From assembly GCF_034190915.1 (NCBI RefSeq), contig NW_026947486.1, forward strand, positions 21,540,001-21,604,000: a stretch of 64,000 nucleotides of DNA, written 5' to 3'. Each line of letters begins with the position of its first letter. The first letter of the stretch is position 1. Shown here one piece after another: positions 1-11,561 of the stretch. The DNA is from Cavia porcellus. Its lineage: Eukaryota; Chordata; Mammalia; Rodentia; Caviidae. The notes beneath the pieces were generated by a model. It ran no database searches. It saw only the letters and a list, made by a program, of their open reading frames with translations, and was not told the origin of the DNA. The position numbers and the translations under genes were made by a program.

Positions 1-310
1 AGCCTCTACCGGTCCGCTCTCCGCGGCTCCTTCCGTGCTTCAGTCTGCCCCGAAGCCTCTACCGGTCCGCTCCCCGCGGCTCCTTTTGTGCTTCAGTCTC
101 TCTCTCTCTTGGGGGTGGAGGCACTGGCTATATATAGGATTAATAGCTAGGCAGACTACCCTGTGAGGCGGGAACTTAGTGGGGTGATAAGAAACAGGTG
201 CCACACAGGCGGGCTCGATGAGAGGGGCAATCCAGCCCAGGCTTTTGTACTTTCCCACAGGCCTCGCAATCACCGCGTCTGATGACTTGACAGTGCCACG
301 GCTCCCAACA
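1..310 (-). repeat. Partial class II (IAP/ERVK-like) LTR, cut by the window edge
   Basis: Read on the - strand, the block begins at 310 with TGTTGGGAGCCG, the usual start of IAP/ERVK-type LTRs, and reaches a TATATATA box at about 130-138. Downstream of the box, in the R/U5 part, a 52-bp unit starting AGCCTCTACCGG (as written on +) occurs twice in tandem at 1-52 and 53-104. The rest of the LTR is off the left end, so solo LTR and provirus cannot be told apart. It interrupts the 3' tail of the neighbouring HAL1-like element, which resumes at 311. Confidence 0.6.
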
Positions 311-2847
311 GTTGCTTATACTGTCGAACTTGGTAGTATCAAGCAAGACAGAATAGAGGAAAATCAGTCCAAACAAGATGGTGCGAGCAATACAGGGTTT
401 CAAATCAAGTTCATAGGAAATTAAAGTGGGTTACTATAATATATCCTGCTATTTTTTATTTTTCCCGTAATTACAAAGATAAAAATAAAAAAGTAATAAA
501 AAAGAGATTGAGATAAAAGAGGATATAACAAAACAGCACAGGTCAAAACATAACCATTTAGGCAAAATAGTGTTTCACCACCAGATATCGTGACCTAAAA
601 GTAGTTACCATAGTGTCTCTTTCGTTGAAATCTTTATTAACTTCATATACTGTAGCATCAAACATATCAAGACAATGTAAAACCATTCAAGAGAATGACA
701 GTATTACAGGGTATTTAGAACCAACCTACTGAAATGAACAATTGTTTTTGTATAGCATTTTTGTCTCTATAAGTTTTTGTTTATATTATCACATATAATA
801 AAATCCAGTAAGATACAACATGTTAAAACCCATGGAGACAGAAGAACAAAAGCTTGATTGGACTTCAAAACAAGAGGATATTAAATCAGCACTACCTATT
901 ATGATGTCTTGTTTTCTGCAAAGTAGCTGTTCCTACCATCCAACCTTCTCTGCCTCATTTCTATTGAGCTCTTTTTCTGTCATTAGTTGTCAGTTTGTCT
1001 TCCTCATTTCGCTTTCTGCTCCATTCATTGTGGCCTCTCTGTCACTGTTTCTGGAATCTTGGTATTTTTCTTTTTTTAGAATATCCTGCAGTATTTTCTG
1101 TAGAGTTTAATTGGTGGTTGCAAATTCCCCTAGTTCCTCTTTATCCTGGAAGCACCTTGTTTTTCCATCAATTTCTAGGGATAGTTGTGCAGGATATATC
1201 AATCTTGGCTGAAGGTTATTATCTTTTAAAGCTTGAATTATTCCCCCCCCCCCACCATGCTCTTTATGCTTTGCTGGTTTGTGCTGAGAAGTCTGCTGTA
1301 ATTCTGATGGGTGTTGCCTTGTAAGTGATCTGTTTCTTGTCTCTTATGGCTTTTAATATTCTGTTATTATGTTGTATTTCTGGAATTTTCATTATATATG
1401 CCTGGGTGTTGTTCTGTTTGGGTTGTAGGTGGCTGGGGTCCTGTATGCCTCATACATCAGAGTATCTTTACCTTTTGCTAAATTAGGGAAATTCTCCTGG
1501 ATTATTTCTGTGAATAGCCTTTGTAGTTCATTTGTTTGTGTACCTACTTCTCCTTTTACGTTCTTAATTCTTAAGTTATACATCCTCTTATCATCTTCTA
1601 GCCTCTATATTATTGCTGTTTTTTTTCTTGTTATTTTTAAGAAGTTTTTCATTTCATGCTCCCACATTACAAATCTGTCCTCGAGTTCTGATAATCTATC
1701 CTTAGTTTCTTTCAAGCTGTTATGCCAGCTTTCAATAGAGTTTTTAGTTTCCTGGTAATCTCTTTGAACCTGCTTCATGTATTCTATGTTTTCTCTATTT
1801 TCTCCATCACACAATTATCCCCTTTTTTTCTGTTCTTCCATTCCACCATCTGTTTTTTCTTGGGTGGTGCTTAGCATTTCTTTAACTATTGTACTTATAT
1901 CTTGCTTTATTTCATTGAATACTTCACTTTTGAATTCGTCTATGAGGCTCCGGAGATACCGCTTTATGTCTATTGGTGCTGTGTTTGATATTACTTGTTT
2001 TCTGTCTTCATTCTCCTTTGCATTAACCTTTCCTGGATCAGTGTTCTCAGGATTCGGGGCTGAGGACCCTTTCTTGTTGCTCCCTCTTCCCATATTTTTT
2101 GTTATATGAGGCACAGCTTCTTACTTTGTTGGTTATAGTTTGTTTGTATTGTGCTGGCTAGGTGTTCCCACCCACTGCAGTGTACTAGGGAGACACAGAC
2201 CTGGGCAGCCTCTGCTGGGACTGCCCCTCCAGGTTAGTCAACCTACTGAAGGTTTCACTGCTACGGTGCATCTCCAGGCACTGGGACCTGGTTTGGGCTA
2301 GGCTACTGGGTCTTAGTCTGCATTGTCACCCTGGCCAGGGCTCCCTACGAATCCCGCTCGGGAAGGCAATATGTGACTAAAGTCACTGTAGTATCCTGTT
2401 CCAGCTAGTCTGCCCGGTCCCAGAATGTCCTCTGTTGGAGCCTCCTAATGTATGTAAGGGTCCCCGTTTCTCTCACTCACCGCAGGTTGATGCAGGGGTC
2501 CCTGCCAGTCCCACTCTCAACTCCGTTCGCCAATTCCCACGCTCAGAGGTTTCACCTCTCTGTCCCTGCTGTGCCGATTCAGACACTGCAGTGGTGTCAG
2601 GAAATTCAAATCATGGTTTGCAGAGGTGCTGGTTCCACCTTCAGCGCTGATATTTTATCTGTTCCTGTTATAGCACCAGGATTGCATTTCCAGTTGGTTT
2701 CTCTCAGCTTACTTCATTCCTGGGTTGGCAGGATATGTCTCCCCTTTCTTAGGACTCCTCACACCGCACCATTCCTGGATTGTAATCTGGCTTTCTCAGA
2801 GAGCCTCCCTAGGTGCTGCTGTCTGTCCGCCATGTTCTCTCGGAAGT
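311..2847 (-). mobile_element. HAL1-like (ORF1-only) L1 derivative, copy 1
   Basis: On the - strand this runs from a GC-rich 5' UTR (about 2,847-2,115) through an ORF1-like region (about 2,114-1,100) into a 3' tail. ORF1 pieces are recognised by the L1 ORF1p coiled coil and the C-terminal AYRTPATYN...TPRH motif; stops break the frame. No endonuclease or reverse transcriptase follows ORF1. The outermost tail (311-480) matches the tail of copy 2 near 40,465-40,670. Between them, 480-910 matches the L1 3' UTR at 54,060-54,490 and is probably a separate L1 fragment inserted here. Confidence 0.65.
480..915 (-). repeat. L1 3'-UTR-type fragment
   Basis: The segment aligns by eye over its length with the 3' UTR of the L1 at 54,060-54,490; shared runs include AACCATTCAAGAGAATGA and ATAATAAAATCCAGTAAG. 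It lies inside the tail of HAL1-like copy 1. It is probably a 5'-truncated L1 insertion or a recombinant tail. Confidence 0.6.
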
Positions 2848-4363
2848 GATCTACTTCCATTTTGAAGGGCAGTTTTTCAGTCTACATCAGCCTAGGTTGG
2901 AAATCATTTTCCTTTAGGATCTGAAATACTTCACTTCATGCTCTCGTTGACTTCATTGTTTGTGCTGAGAAGTGTGCTGTGATTGTGATAGGTTTTCCTT
3001 TATAAGTGATCTGTCTTTTCTCTCTGACAGCTTTTAATATTCTATTCTCATGTTTTATTCCTGGGAGGGTGATTATTATATGTCTGGGTGTAGTTTTATT
3101 TAGGCTGTGACTATTTGGAGTTCTATATGCTTCATTGATCCTGGTGTTGGTTTGTAATCTCATGTTTGGGAAATTTTCAGCTATTACTTCTCTAAATATC
3201 CTCTTGATATCCTTTAAGTTGTCCCCTTCTTTTTCATTTATTCCTATCAATCTTACATAGTTTCTCTTTGTGTCATCTTGCAGTTGTTGAATTGTTATTA
3301 TCTGATTCCTTGTTATTTTTAAAAGATCTTTCCTTTCCTTTTCCCTAGCTGCAATCTTGTCTTCGAGGAGTGAAATTCTATCTTCACTTTCATTGTGGCG
3401 TTTTTTACAACTTTCCAGGGAATTTTTGGTTTCCTGTATATCTCTTTGTATCTACTTTATGTATTCTGTTTGTTTCTTATATTGTTCATCTAGGGATTCT
3501 ATCTTTTTGTATAGTTCTTCCAATTATTTACCTGTGTCTTTTTTTAGATATGTTCAGCATCTCCTTCATTTCATTTATCATTTCTTCTTTTTCTTGGGAA
3601 ATTATTTATAGTTTGAATTCCTTTAAAGCTTTCCAGAGTTGCTTCTTTCTTTCAGTTGCTATTATGTCCAATATTTCAGGTATATGGCATGTATTTTCTT
3701 CTGTGTACATAGCTCCTAAGGTTTCTTGTGATGGGCTGTAATTTGGTCTTTCGTTTTGTCATTTTCCTGTATTTCTGTATTTCAAGTATCATTCCACGGC
3801 TTTCCCATGGTCTGTTGGAAATCCTTTTCTATGCCCTCAGCTCCCGGGACTGTGGCCACCCAGTTCCCCAGATTGAGAGAGGGTCACTGGGGATGGGTCA
3901 GGCTTGCTCAAGTCCTGCTGAGCTGGTCCACTGCTACAGGAAGCCGCGAAGTTCCTTATTCATGGCTGAGCCAGGATCCCCAACTTGCTGGGCTCAGGGG
4001 ATCGTGTGAGGATACTCACCCCAGGCCACCCAGCGTCTGGAACTGATGGCACTGGCAGGCCCAGAACTCTAGAGTCTGCCAAGCCTGGCAGGGAGTGGTG
4101 AGACCTGTGCAGGCCTGTTGAAGACCCACCATGCTGGTCCAGTGTAACTGGAAGCCTCGAAGTTCCCTATCCGGGGCTGAGCGAGGGTCCCAAGCTAGCT
4201 TGGCTTGGGGGATGGTGCAGGGAACACTCACCCCAGGCCACCCAGCCTCTGGAACCCATGGCGCCTGCTTCCTTAAAACTCCAGAGTCCGCCAAGCATGG
4301 CCAGGAGTAGGGAGGCCATTGTAGGCCCGCTGAGAACCCACCATGCTGGTCCAGTGCAACCAT
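2848..4363 (-). mobile_element. L1 fragment: ORF1 and monomeric 5' UTR
   Basis: Collinear with 62,230-63,735 of the near-full-length L1. ORF1p C-terminal domain residues are encoded at 2,936-3,250 (AYRTPNSHSLNKTTPRHI), the coiled-coil part follows to about 3,740, then a GC-rich 5' UTR. In the UTR the motif GCTGGTCCA(C/G)TG recurs at 3,922, 4,133 and 4,345, giving tandem monomers of about 211 bp. The third is cut by the retroviral insertion at 4,364. ORF2 and the 3' end are absent. Confidence 0.75.
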
Positions 4364-4955
4364 TGTGATAACTTGGACCCTGGAATAAAATCCAAGGGAG
4401 CAAGAAATTAAGAAATTTGGAGCAAAGGCTTTATTTTAGGCCAGGCCTGGTCACGCAGTCTCTGTTAGCCAGTATGGAAGAATATGAGCTTGACAGCTAA
4501 AGGGCAGGGTTTTTATCTTGTAAAACTGCAAACAACTGCTGGTCTCACAATGCAAGGAGGAGGGTGGGTTTGTGGCACACTACAGAACAGGAACACGGCA
4601 ATTACATTTCTTTGGAAGAGCAAGGTTCAGGTAAGGGTTGGGCTAACAAACAAGTTTAGATTAGGCAAACATCCTTTGGGGGAAGGCACATCCTGCAAAC
4701 AAGCAAGTTACCCTGCAAACAAGCAAGTTTCCCTGCAAATAAGACATCCTGTAATTTCCTTGAAGTTAAATGTTTCTTAAGGAACAGCACATTTTATTAC
4801 AGATAGGTGGAAGGTGTGGGGGGATTACAAGAAACTGAAACTTAAGGCTTTTACGTGAAATGGAGACTTAACCTAAAAAGAATGGGGAGGGGAGGGGGTT
4901 GTGCGGTGTATACAGAAGAAGATGGAGCCTCATTGGTTAGAGCTAGGCTACAACA
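4364..4955 (-). repeat. 3' LTR of the class I ERV
   Basis: A 592-bp partner of the LTR at 11,898-12,487 with the same order of motifs (TATA-like ATAAAA, AATAAA). It differs at about 50 positions by eye, including a small indel region around a repeated GCAAACAAGCAAGTT unit (about 4,695-4,740). Confidence 0.92.
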
Positions 4956-4964
4956 TTCCCCTCT
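4956..4964 (-). promoter_or_regulatory. Polypurine tract of the ERV
   Basis: AGAGGGGAA on the - strand directly abuts the 5' boundary of the 3' LTR, the expected plus-strand primer position. Confidence 0.85.
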
Positions 4965-6840
4965 GATGTTGTGACTGAGGCCAAATCTTTGGCCAATTAC
5001 TTAGGGATTTTTGGGGAATGAGCTCACAGGTGTGCTGGCATAACATCATGAGCTTTATGCCTTGCATTTGTTGTCTGACATATGCAGTTATTCTGTTGAA
5101 TATATAAGGACCTACTGTGACCAAGAGCAGTACTCCTAACAATGGTCCAAGCAAGGGCAGGAGATAGGGCAGGATTCCATTGCAGACACTCCATAAAGGG
5201 TTTTCAAATAGCTCACTCCTCCTTTTAACTAGGTCTTCCTGTAGTCTCTTGATTTTATCTCAGATAATGCCGGACTTATTTACATAAAAGCAGCATCATT
5301 CCTGCAGTACCACACAGAACCTTCCTTGTTCTGCCATTAGGAGGTCTAGTCCCCTTATGTTTTGGAGAACTACTTCAGCCAACGAGTCTATTTGGTCTTG
5401 AATGACCTGAATGGTATAGATAATGCCTGCATCTCACTAGCGATCTTGTTGGAAAGTTGGACAGAAACCCCTACTCCTGCTGCCCCCATACCTAAGGCTC
5501 CTGGTGTTCCTGGGCCTACCAGTAAAGGAATAAATTGAACTGCCCTCTTTGAGTGGTCTGTAATGTATTCTAAACTAGGAATGGGGACAGGCTCATGACC
5601 GTGTAGGATCTCTATATCAGGCCATAGGACAGCTGTTACACATATCCCTGTCCAGTTAGTTGGGAGGAAAATATAGGCCATATTTCCTCCACAAATAAAT
5701 ATTTGTCCTTCAGTGGGATAAAGGGAGGTAGTCCAGTTAACTGTGTAACTACAATTAGTAAATGCAATGAACCCCACTTCAATGTCAGAGGTATTGTTAT
5801 GAAAACCTCCTTGGAGATAGAGTCCTTGAAGCCTACTGGTTGTACTCTAAAGGGGGGGGGGGCAGCACTACAATTTAAGTAATCTTGTTCCTCCACCGTG
5901 GTCATGTTCTCTTTCCAGAGAAACATTGGTGGGGATCGCAAGGGGCATGGGGGAGCCCTGTGCCATGCATAACCAGCAATCTTCAGCCAAATTTGGGTTG
6001 GAAGCATTTAAGGTTTTTATGAGTGGCTTCTAGAATATCAGAAGTTTGAGCATCCAGATCAACTCCCGCGATTTAGGCAGCATCAAAGGGTGGTAGTATA
6101 TCTGGGGAAACATTATTTTTATTAGCTGCTTGACTCGTTCCTCAACCATGAGTTCTCTGATCTTATCTTGCGGGCCACCCCCATCAGACACATGTATTGG
6201 GGCCACCCTGCTCCAGCACACTGATTCATCAACCATGCCATGACATGAGGCTTGGGCATACTTTGAATTTCCTATTACTGTAGGATAGGTGGACCAATTG
6301 CCTCTAGCACTTCCAGCCTGTGTCCTCATAAGCTCAGCAGTGAAGTAAGTTTTGCTATCTGTGCCTATATATTCTTGTACAGAGTCATAGCTGGAGGAAT
6401 GCATTTCTGAATACTAAGAACAATTCTGAGGGCATGGCCCTGGCTGGCTGCCTTTGTTAAGCATCACATGGGGCTTTAACTTACACATCCACATTTGAGT
6501 CAAGCCCCCTGTAACTGAGGGTATAGCAACAAGGAATGCTAACTTGTCCCCACAATCTGTCCGAAGACTCTATGTATATAATTTATCATTTATGTGGGAA
6601 GGATCATGATCCTTTTTTCCTATTGTATGTATAATTCCCCCTGAGCTGGTGTCTTTACCTTTAGTATAGCCCCCTCTGTAATCACAGGGGCTCCCATACA
6701 AAGATCTTAACAATTGTTCTTTGCTTACAGGGGGACCAAAGTCACTGTGCAAGGTCGGCATCAGTGTTATTAAAATCCCTAGCAGTGGGATAGAAGGTGC
6801 AAAAGCAAGCAAGCTAAAGCAGTTCATGACTGGTATAATC
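4960..6840 (-). pseudogene. env: env remnant of type-D/RD114-like class
   Basis: The - strand frame opens at 6,827 with a signal-peptide-like start and then a PCDYRGG motif. Later blocks (6,404-6,030) contain APIHVSDGGGPQD, typical of the env group shared by RD114/BaEV, type-D simian and avian reticuloendotheliosis viruses. A fusion-peptide-like Gly/Ala/Val stretch lies near 5,510-5,430. The transmembrane subunit's conserved heptad/CX6CC segment lies near 5,390-5,285, with an in-frame stop (5,296-5,298) inside it. A membrane anchor and tail follow at about 5,154-4,965. Several frameshifts separate the blocks, and a C-run near 5,853-5,863 (G on +) breaks one more frame. Confidence 0.87.
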
Positions 6841-6966
6841 TAGCTATGTTTAGTCAATTTTAACTTCAAGGGGTTACCATTCTGTTTTATAGTCTACTGA
6901 GTATGTTCCTCGTTCGCTCTTTCCAGTGGCTTAGGTGAGTATGATGAATCCACGCAGTTTTTCCTG

Positions 6967-9165
6967 CTACCTTGATGGCAGTAGGGGTACTGAGCACCAC
7001 GGTGAAGGGTCATTCCCAGCAGGGTTCGAGGGAGTCTCGATGGTGACGTTGCACCAGGACAGAAGTTCCCGCCTCGATGGGTGCTTTGAGTGGCGTCTCT
7101 TGAAAGGCGGGTCCAGGTGTTTTTGTCTAAACAGCTCGTGGATTGAGGGCAACATAGGCTGGAGTGTCTTCAGGGACTTAATGAGATCTTGGTTAGTTAT
7201 TTCAACTAATTTGTTGACGGTCTCGGGACCAGTGGAGGGGGCCTTCTGAACATACCCTCAAAGGGGGAAATTCCAGAAACATATGGGGTACATCTAGCTC
7301 GCAGCAAAGCAAAGGGAAGAAGGCTCACCCAATTATTGCCAGTTTCTAAAGACAGCTTAGCTAAAGTGTCCTTGAGAGTTTGGTTCATATGTTCTACTTG
7401 CCCTGAGCTTTGTGGCCGATAGGCACAGTGGAGTTTCCAATTAATCTTTAATGCCTGGGCTAACTTTGGGTGACCTGGGATATGAAAGCTGGGCTATTAT
7501 CGGACCCCATTGATAGTGGGAGGCCAAATTGAGGTATGATCTCATGTAACAGCTTTCTGGCTACCACTAAGGCTGACTCAGACTTACTAGGGAAAGCCTT
7601 TACCCAGCCAGTGAAGGTGTCTACTAATACCAAGAGATAGCAATGTCCCTGTTAACCAGGCTTTACCATGTCCGTAAAGTCTACTTCCCAGTGTTCTCCA
7701 GGGGTAGTTCCTCAGTGCTGGGTGGTCTCCAGTGGAGAGCTTTTGGTCAGGTTGACTAACAAGCGCTGTGGGCATCTGGAGCTCAAAGAGGCGGTCAGTT
7801 TGGCGAGTCTTGGAATGAAAAACCAAGTTTTGAACAATTCAGCAAGTTTAGTTCCTCCTAAATGGGTGGTTTGGTGAGCCTGGTGTAGCAGCTCATATCC
7901 TAATGCCTCAGGTAACAGCACTCGCTTGTCTGGTAATCGGTACCAACCTCCTGGGGTGAGGGACTTAGCTCTAAGTTGAGATGCTAACTGCAGGTCTTTC
8001 TTTGTGTAAACTGGTTCTGATAAGGTGAGAGGAACCAACATCAGAACAGTTACCTCCTCTGATGTAGTGGCTATTTTTCGAGTGGCCTGATCTGCCAAAT
8101 TGTTTCCTAGGGTGATGGGGTCATCTCCTGTCTGATGAGCCTTGCAATCAATAACAGCAACCTGCTGAGGCAGCCAGACTGCTGCCAGCAAGTCTAGGAT
8201 CTATGGAGCATTTTTTATCTTAGTCCTGGCTGAGTTTAAGTGAACTCGTTCTTGATAGATGGCTCCATGTACATGTACAGTAGCAAAAGCATATCTACTG
8301 TCAGTATAGATATTTACCCTCATTCCTGTAGCTAACTTTAGCACCTCAGTCAGGGCAATGAGCTCCACCCTTTGGGCAGAAGTGCCTGGCTCTAACTGCT
8401 TAACCCAGAATACCTCTTTTATGGTGGTCAGTGCTGCTCCAGCCACTCATTTGCCATCCTGGATGAAACTGCTCCATCGGTGAAATAGTTCTCAGCATTT
8501 CCTAAAGTCTGGTTAGTGAGATCAGCCCGTACATTCTGCTGCAGTTCGAGGATGTCAGCACGTTCATGGAGAGGTGCACTCTGAACCTCCGGGTCGTCAT
8601 CAGGCATAAGGGTTGCTGGGTTTAAGGCTGAGGAGGTCTTGAACACCACTGACTCTGGGTCTAGGAGCAGAGCCTGATAGTGTAGAATTCTAGCGTTCGA
8701 GAGCCACTTTTCAGGAGGGGTTTTGATAAGAGTCTCTAAATTGTGGGAGGTCACCACAGAAATCTTTTATCCAAAAGTGAGTTTCTTAGCCTCTTTAAGT
8801 AACATTGCCACAGCAGCTAGCATTCTCAGGTAGGGGGGCCATCCTCCTATCACTGGTTCAAGTCTTTTGGAAAGGTAGGCTATAGACCTCTTCCAAGGGC
8901 CAATGTCCTGGGTTAGGACTCCTTTGGCAATGCCCTTGAGTTCATCTATGAACAAGGTGAATGGCTTGGTAACATCAGGGAGTCCCAGGGCTGGGGCCTC
9001 TGTCAAGGCCCGCTTGAGCTGCTGGGAGGCCTGTTCACATTTATCAGTCTAGTTCAGTGAATTTTGAGTTTCTCCCTTAAGGGAGTCATATACGGGGCGA
9101 GCTCTTTCAGTAAAATTTAGAATCCATAGCCTACACTATCCAACCACTCCCAGTAACCCCTGTAC
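6967..9165 (-). pseudogene. pol: pol remnant: RT connection, RNase H and integrase
   Basis: Collinear gammaretroviral pol in several frames. The RT connection domain lies at 9,006-8,767 ([23 protein letters not shown]). RNase H spans about 8,757-8,090 with its acidic residues visible in YFTDG, ELIAL, YTDSRYA and LADQA. Integrase has a zinc-finger His pair in HQTTHLGG near 7,880, a first core Asp near 7,685, a second near 7,490 and the Glu of GQVEHM near 7,395, spread over shifted frames. The C-terminal domain ends near 6,967. Stops and frameshifts throughout rule out activity. Confidence 0.88.
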
Positions 9166-9599
9166 TTGTTTTTTTTTTTTTTTTTTTTTAGTTTCTCTCT
9201 CATAGAGCAATTCTAACACCTTGGTTATCTTCTTGTTGGTAGCTTCTTGTAAATATTCTCTGTTCTCAAAGACCTTTTGTGCTATCTCTATTAACTGGCT
9301 GAGGTGCATTTTCTCAAATCTCTCAAACCTTTGCAATTTTTGTCTAACATGTGGGGCCGACTGTGTTGCAAATAGAATAACTGGTGATACTGGGGGAACC
9401 ACCTTACCTCTGGTTGTCCAATCAGGGTGGGACAAAAGGAAAACATGGTTTTGGCATTCCGAATCAGAGAGCAGGTTTCATCTGGAGGCACACGGCTTTT
9501 TGTCCCAGGGTGCCATCTGGCAGGCCATCGTTTTACTGAAATTACATACTTAACAAAAGGGCTTCACTCAGCCCTCCCCCTTTTGGAGTGTAATCTCAT
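9136..9599 (-). pseudogene. gag-pol: gag 3' end fused to late reverse transcriptase through an A-run
   Basis: One - strand frame (9,435-9,136) starts in the end of capsid (QKLQRFERF...QLIEIAQKVFENRE). It passes a 21-nt A-run (T at 9,169-9,189 on +) and continues as VQGLLGVVG, a sequence from the thumb/connection end of reverse transcriptase. Nucleocapsid, protease and the polymerase palm with its catalytic aspartates are therefore deleted. Confidence 0.8.
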
Positions 9600-10653
9600 T
9601 TTAGTGGAAACATTTTGTAGTAAAGGTTCACCAATCTTATGAATAAATCTACCAAAACTGATCTAATACTGTCAAATTCTGAACACATTTACTTCTTTTC
9701 AAAACTGTTATTTGCAGGTACTATAAACCAAGACAAATAAAATTTACATCCCCTCAACTTACTATACACACTCAAGTTGAGCTTTTCCTATCTTCTTTCA
9801 CTGTCTGGCACAGCCAGACATTTTTACTTGAAGACAAAAACACTTTCTTTGTCCCTCTTTTTTTTTTTTATTTATTACCAGTCAGTTACCTTCCCTCTTG
9901 CTTTTCAGACATTAAAACTTTTAATAAAACCCTTGAAGTGATTTTCTTTCAGTAGTCTAAAATATATTGAATCATTTCATGTGTTTTCACCACCTTAAAA
10001 TGCTACACCTTAAAAACTGTAATTTTCTTAACTGGCTCAAAAACCAGCATGGCTTGGTTTCACTTGGTAAAATTAATATGATTTTTAAAATCCACAAATA
10101 CACACACACACACACACACACTTTAATCAGAAATAAAAATACTTTTTTAAAAAAGGCATGCAGAGGTTGCAAGTAATTAATTGAGGACTAAAACATTAAA
10201 CAAGGCACCACAAGACAAGACCAACGTTAAAGACACAAAGGTTGGTTTATGCACAGTTTGGTGAGCTAAAGGAAATACTTTTTTATTATGAACCCTGAGT
10301 CTAATAAGCCATATGGATCCTGCAGCAGAAATGGGCAACAAGCCCCTAAGTTAGCAACAAATTTAACAAGTTCAAATGGGCCAAAAAAACTCCCAAAGTT
10401 AGTAAAGGTTCAAACAGGCAGACAATTCTAAAGTACAAAAACACTGAACATAAATATATACGGGCTGAAGCCTCAAATGGGCCAGAGCCACACAAATGGG
10501 CCAAAGCCCAAACAAAGTTATGAATGGGCCTCAAAAGCCCTAAAATACAAAAAGGGGAAAAAGGCTCCCAGAAGCTGTCTCATTTTATCTGCAGTTACAA
10601 ATGTGTGCACTCAGATTATAAACAGGCAAAAAACCCCCAAATACTTACAGATG
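9600..10653. other. ~1 kb AT-rich insert or replacement within gag
   Basis: No retroviral similarity is visible between the capsid start and the capsid end. The block is AT-rich and contains a (CA)n run at 10,101-10,121. The motif AATGGGCC recurs at about 10,376, 10,477, 10,496 and 10,523. It may be inserted host DNA or a retrotransposon remnant; no target-site duplication was recognised. Confidence 0.55.
10101..10121. repeat. (CA)n microsatellite
   Basis: About ten CA units inside the non-retroviral block of the ERV. Confidence 0.95.
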
Positions 10654-11257
10654 TTAGACAAAAATCAAGTCCCCTGATTCCTGGGGATTGGTAACCTCCC
10701 GAAGGGCGCAGAGTGCTGACGCTGCTGTGGTGGAGTCAGGTGAATTTGGCAGTGGTCTGCTTTGGTCCAGGTCGGACTGGGAGGGCGGGAGAGGTGTCGG
10801 GTGAGGGGTCTCTAAGAGGGGACTATGGAGAGGTAAGAGGACATCTTCCAGGGGGTCCTCTGCTGATGATAAAACTGGCGTGGAAGGTTGGGAGTTGGGT
10901 TCAGGTGATTTTGGTTTTGTTTTTAATGTTGCTATCACCTCCACCTGTGGGGAACAATGAATCCATGGTGGAGAATCATAGGTGAGATCTATCCAAATCT
11001 GAATGTAAACAATTTGGTCTGGGTGAGAAGGGGGCCCAAATACATACCAACAGACAGCCTGGGCAGGGCCCATGTCAAAGGATCCAGTTGGGGGGCCAGA
11101 CACCGTTTGTCCCTATTGGCTACTCCTGAGAAGCAAAAATCATTAGTCTTCCTTTGAAAACAGGCTCCCCATAACCCTCAGCCCACCTCTGAGATTCTTT
11201 GAAGTGATCAAGTACAAGGCTAACGGGTGTGCTGGGTTTAGATTCAGTTTGCCCCAT
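10654..11257 (-). pseudogene. gag: gag remnant: matrix, p12-like region and start of capsid
   Basis: The matrix start codon is at 11,257-11,255, followed by MGQTESKP, the myristoylation-type N-terminus of gammaretroviral Gag. The frame stops near 11,120, then resumes downstream of 11,103 through a proline-rich p12-like region. It reaches a capsid-start-like LREV near 10,690 and ends at 10,654. Beyond that, capsid homology is replaced by unrelated AT-rich DNA. Confidence 0.85.
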
Positions 11258-11561
11258 GGCCGGCAGAGATGTCAGTTTTTCTCTCCTGTGGGAGAATCTA
11301 AGAGACAGAGATAAGGTGAGGAGGAAGAAACAGAATAACAATGAGACAAAAATAATGGTCTAAATCCCTTCGTCCGTTTAGGGATCATAGAAGGGGTTCC
11401 TAGGAGAGAATGTTCTGTTAGATTTGGGGTAACCAAAAGGAGAACAGTTAGATGAAATGGACACACAGGCAGACATACAAGACAAGACAAGCTGCAGCAA
11501 AAATTGCCTTTGCTTAAAAATTGGTCAAATTTTGGGATCTGGAGGAATTAACAAATTAACC

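Noticed and set aside
3922..4363. Regularly spaced repeats considered as a CRISPR-like array or satellite
   Set aside because: Units of ~211 bp in GC-rich L1 5' UTR context are L1 promoter monomers; CRISPR does not occur in this type of genome.
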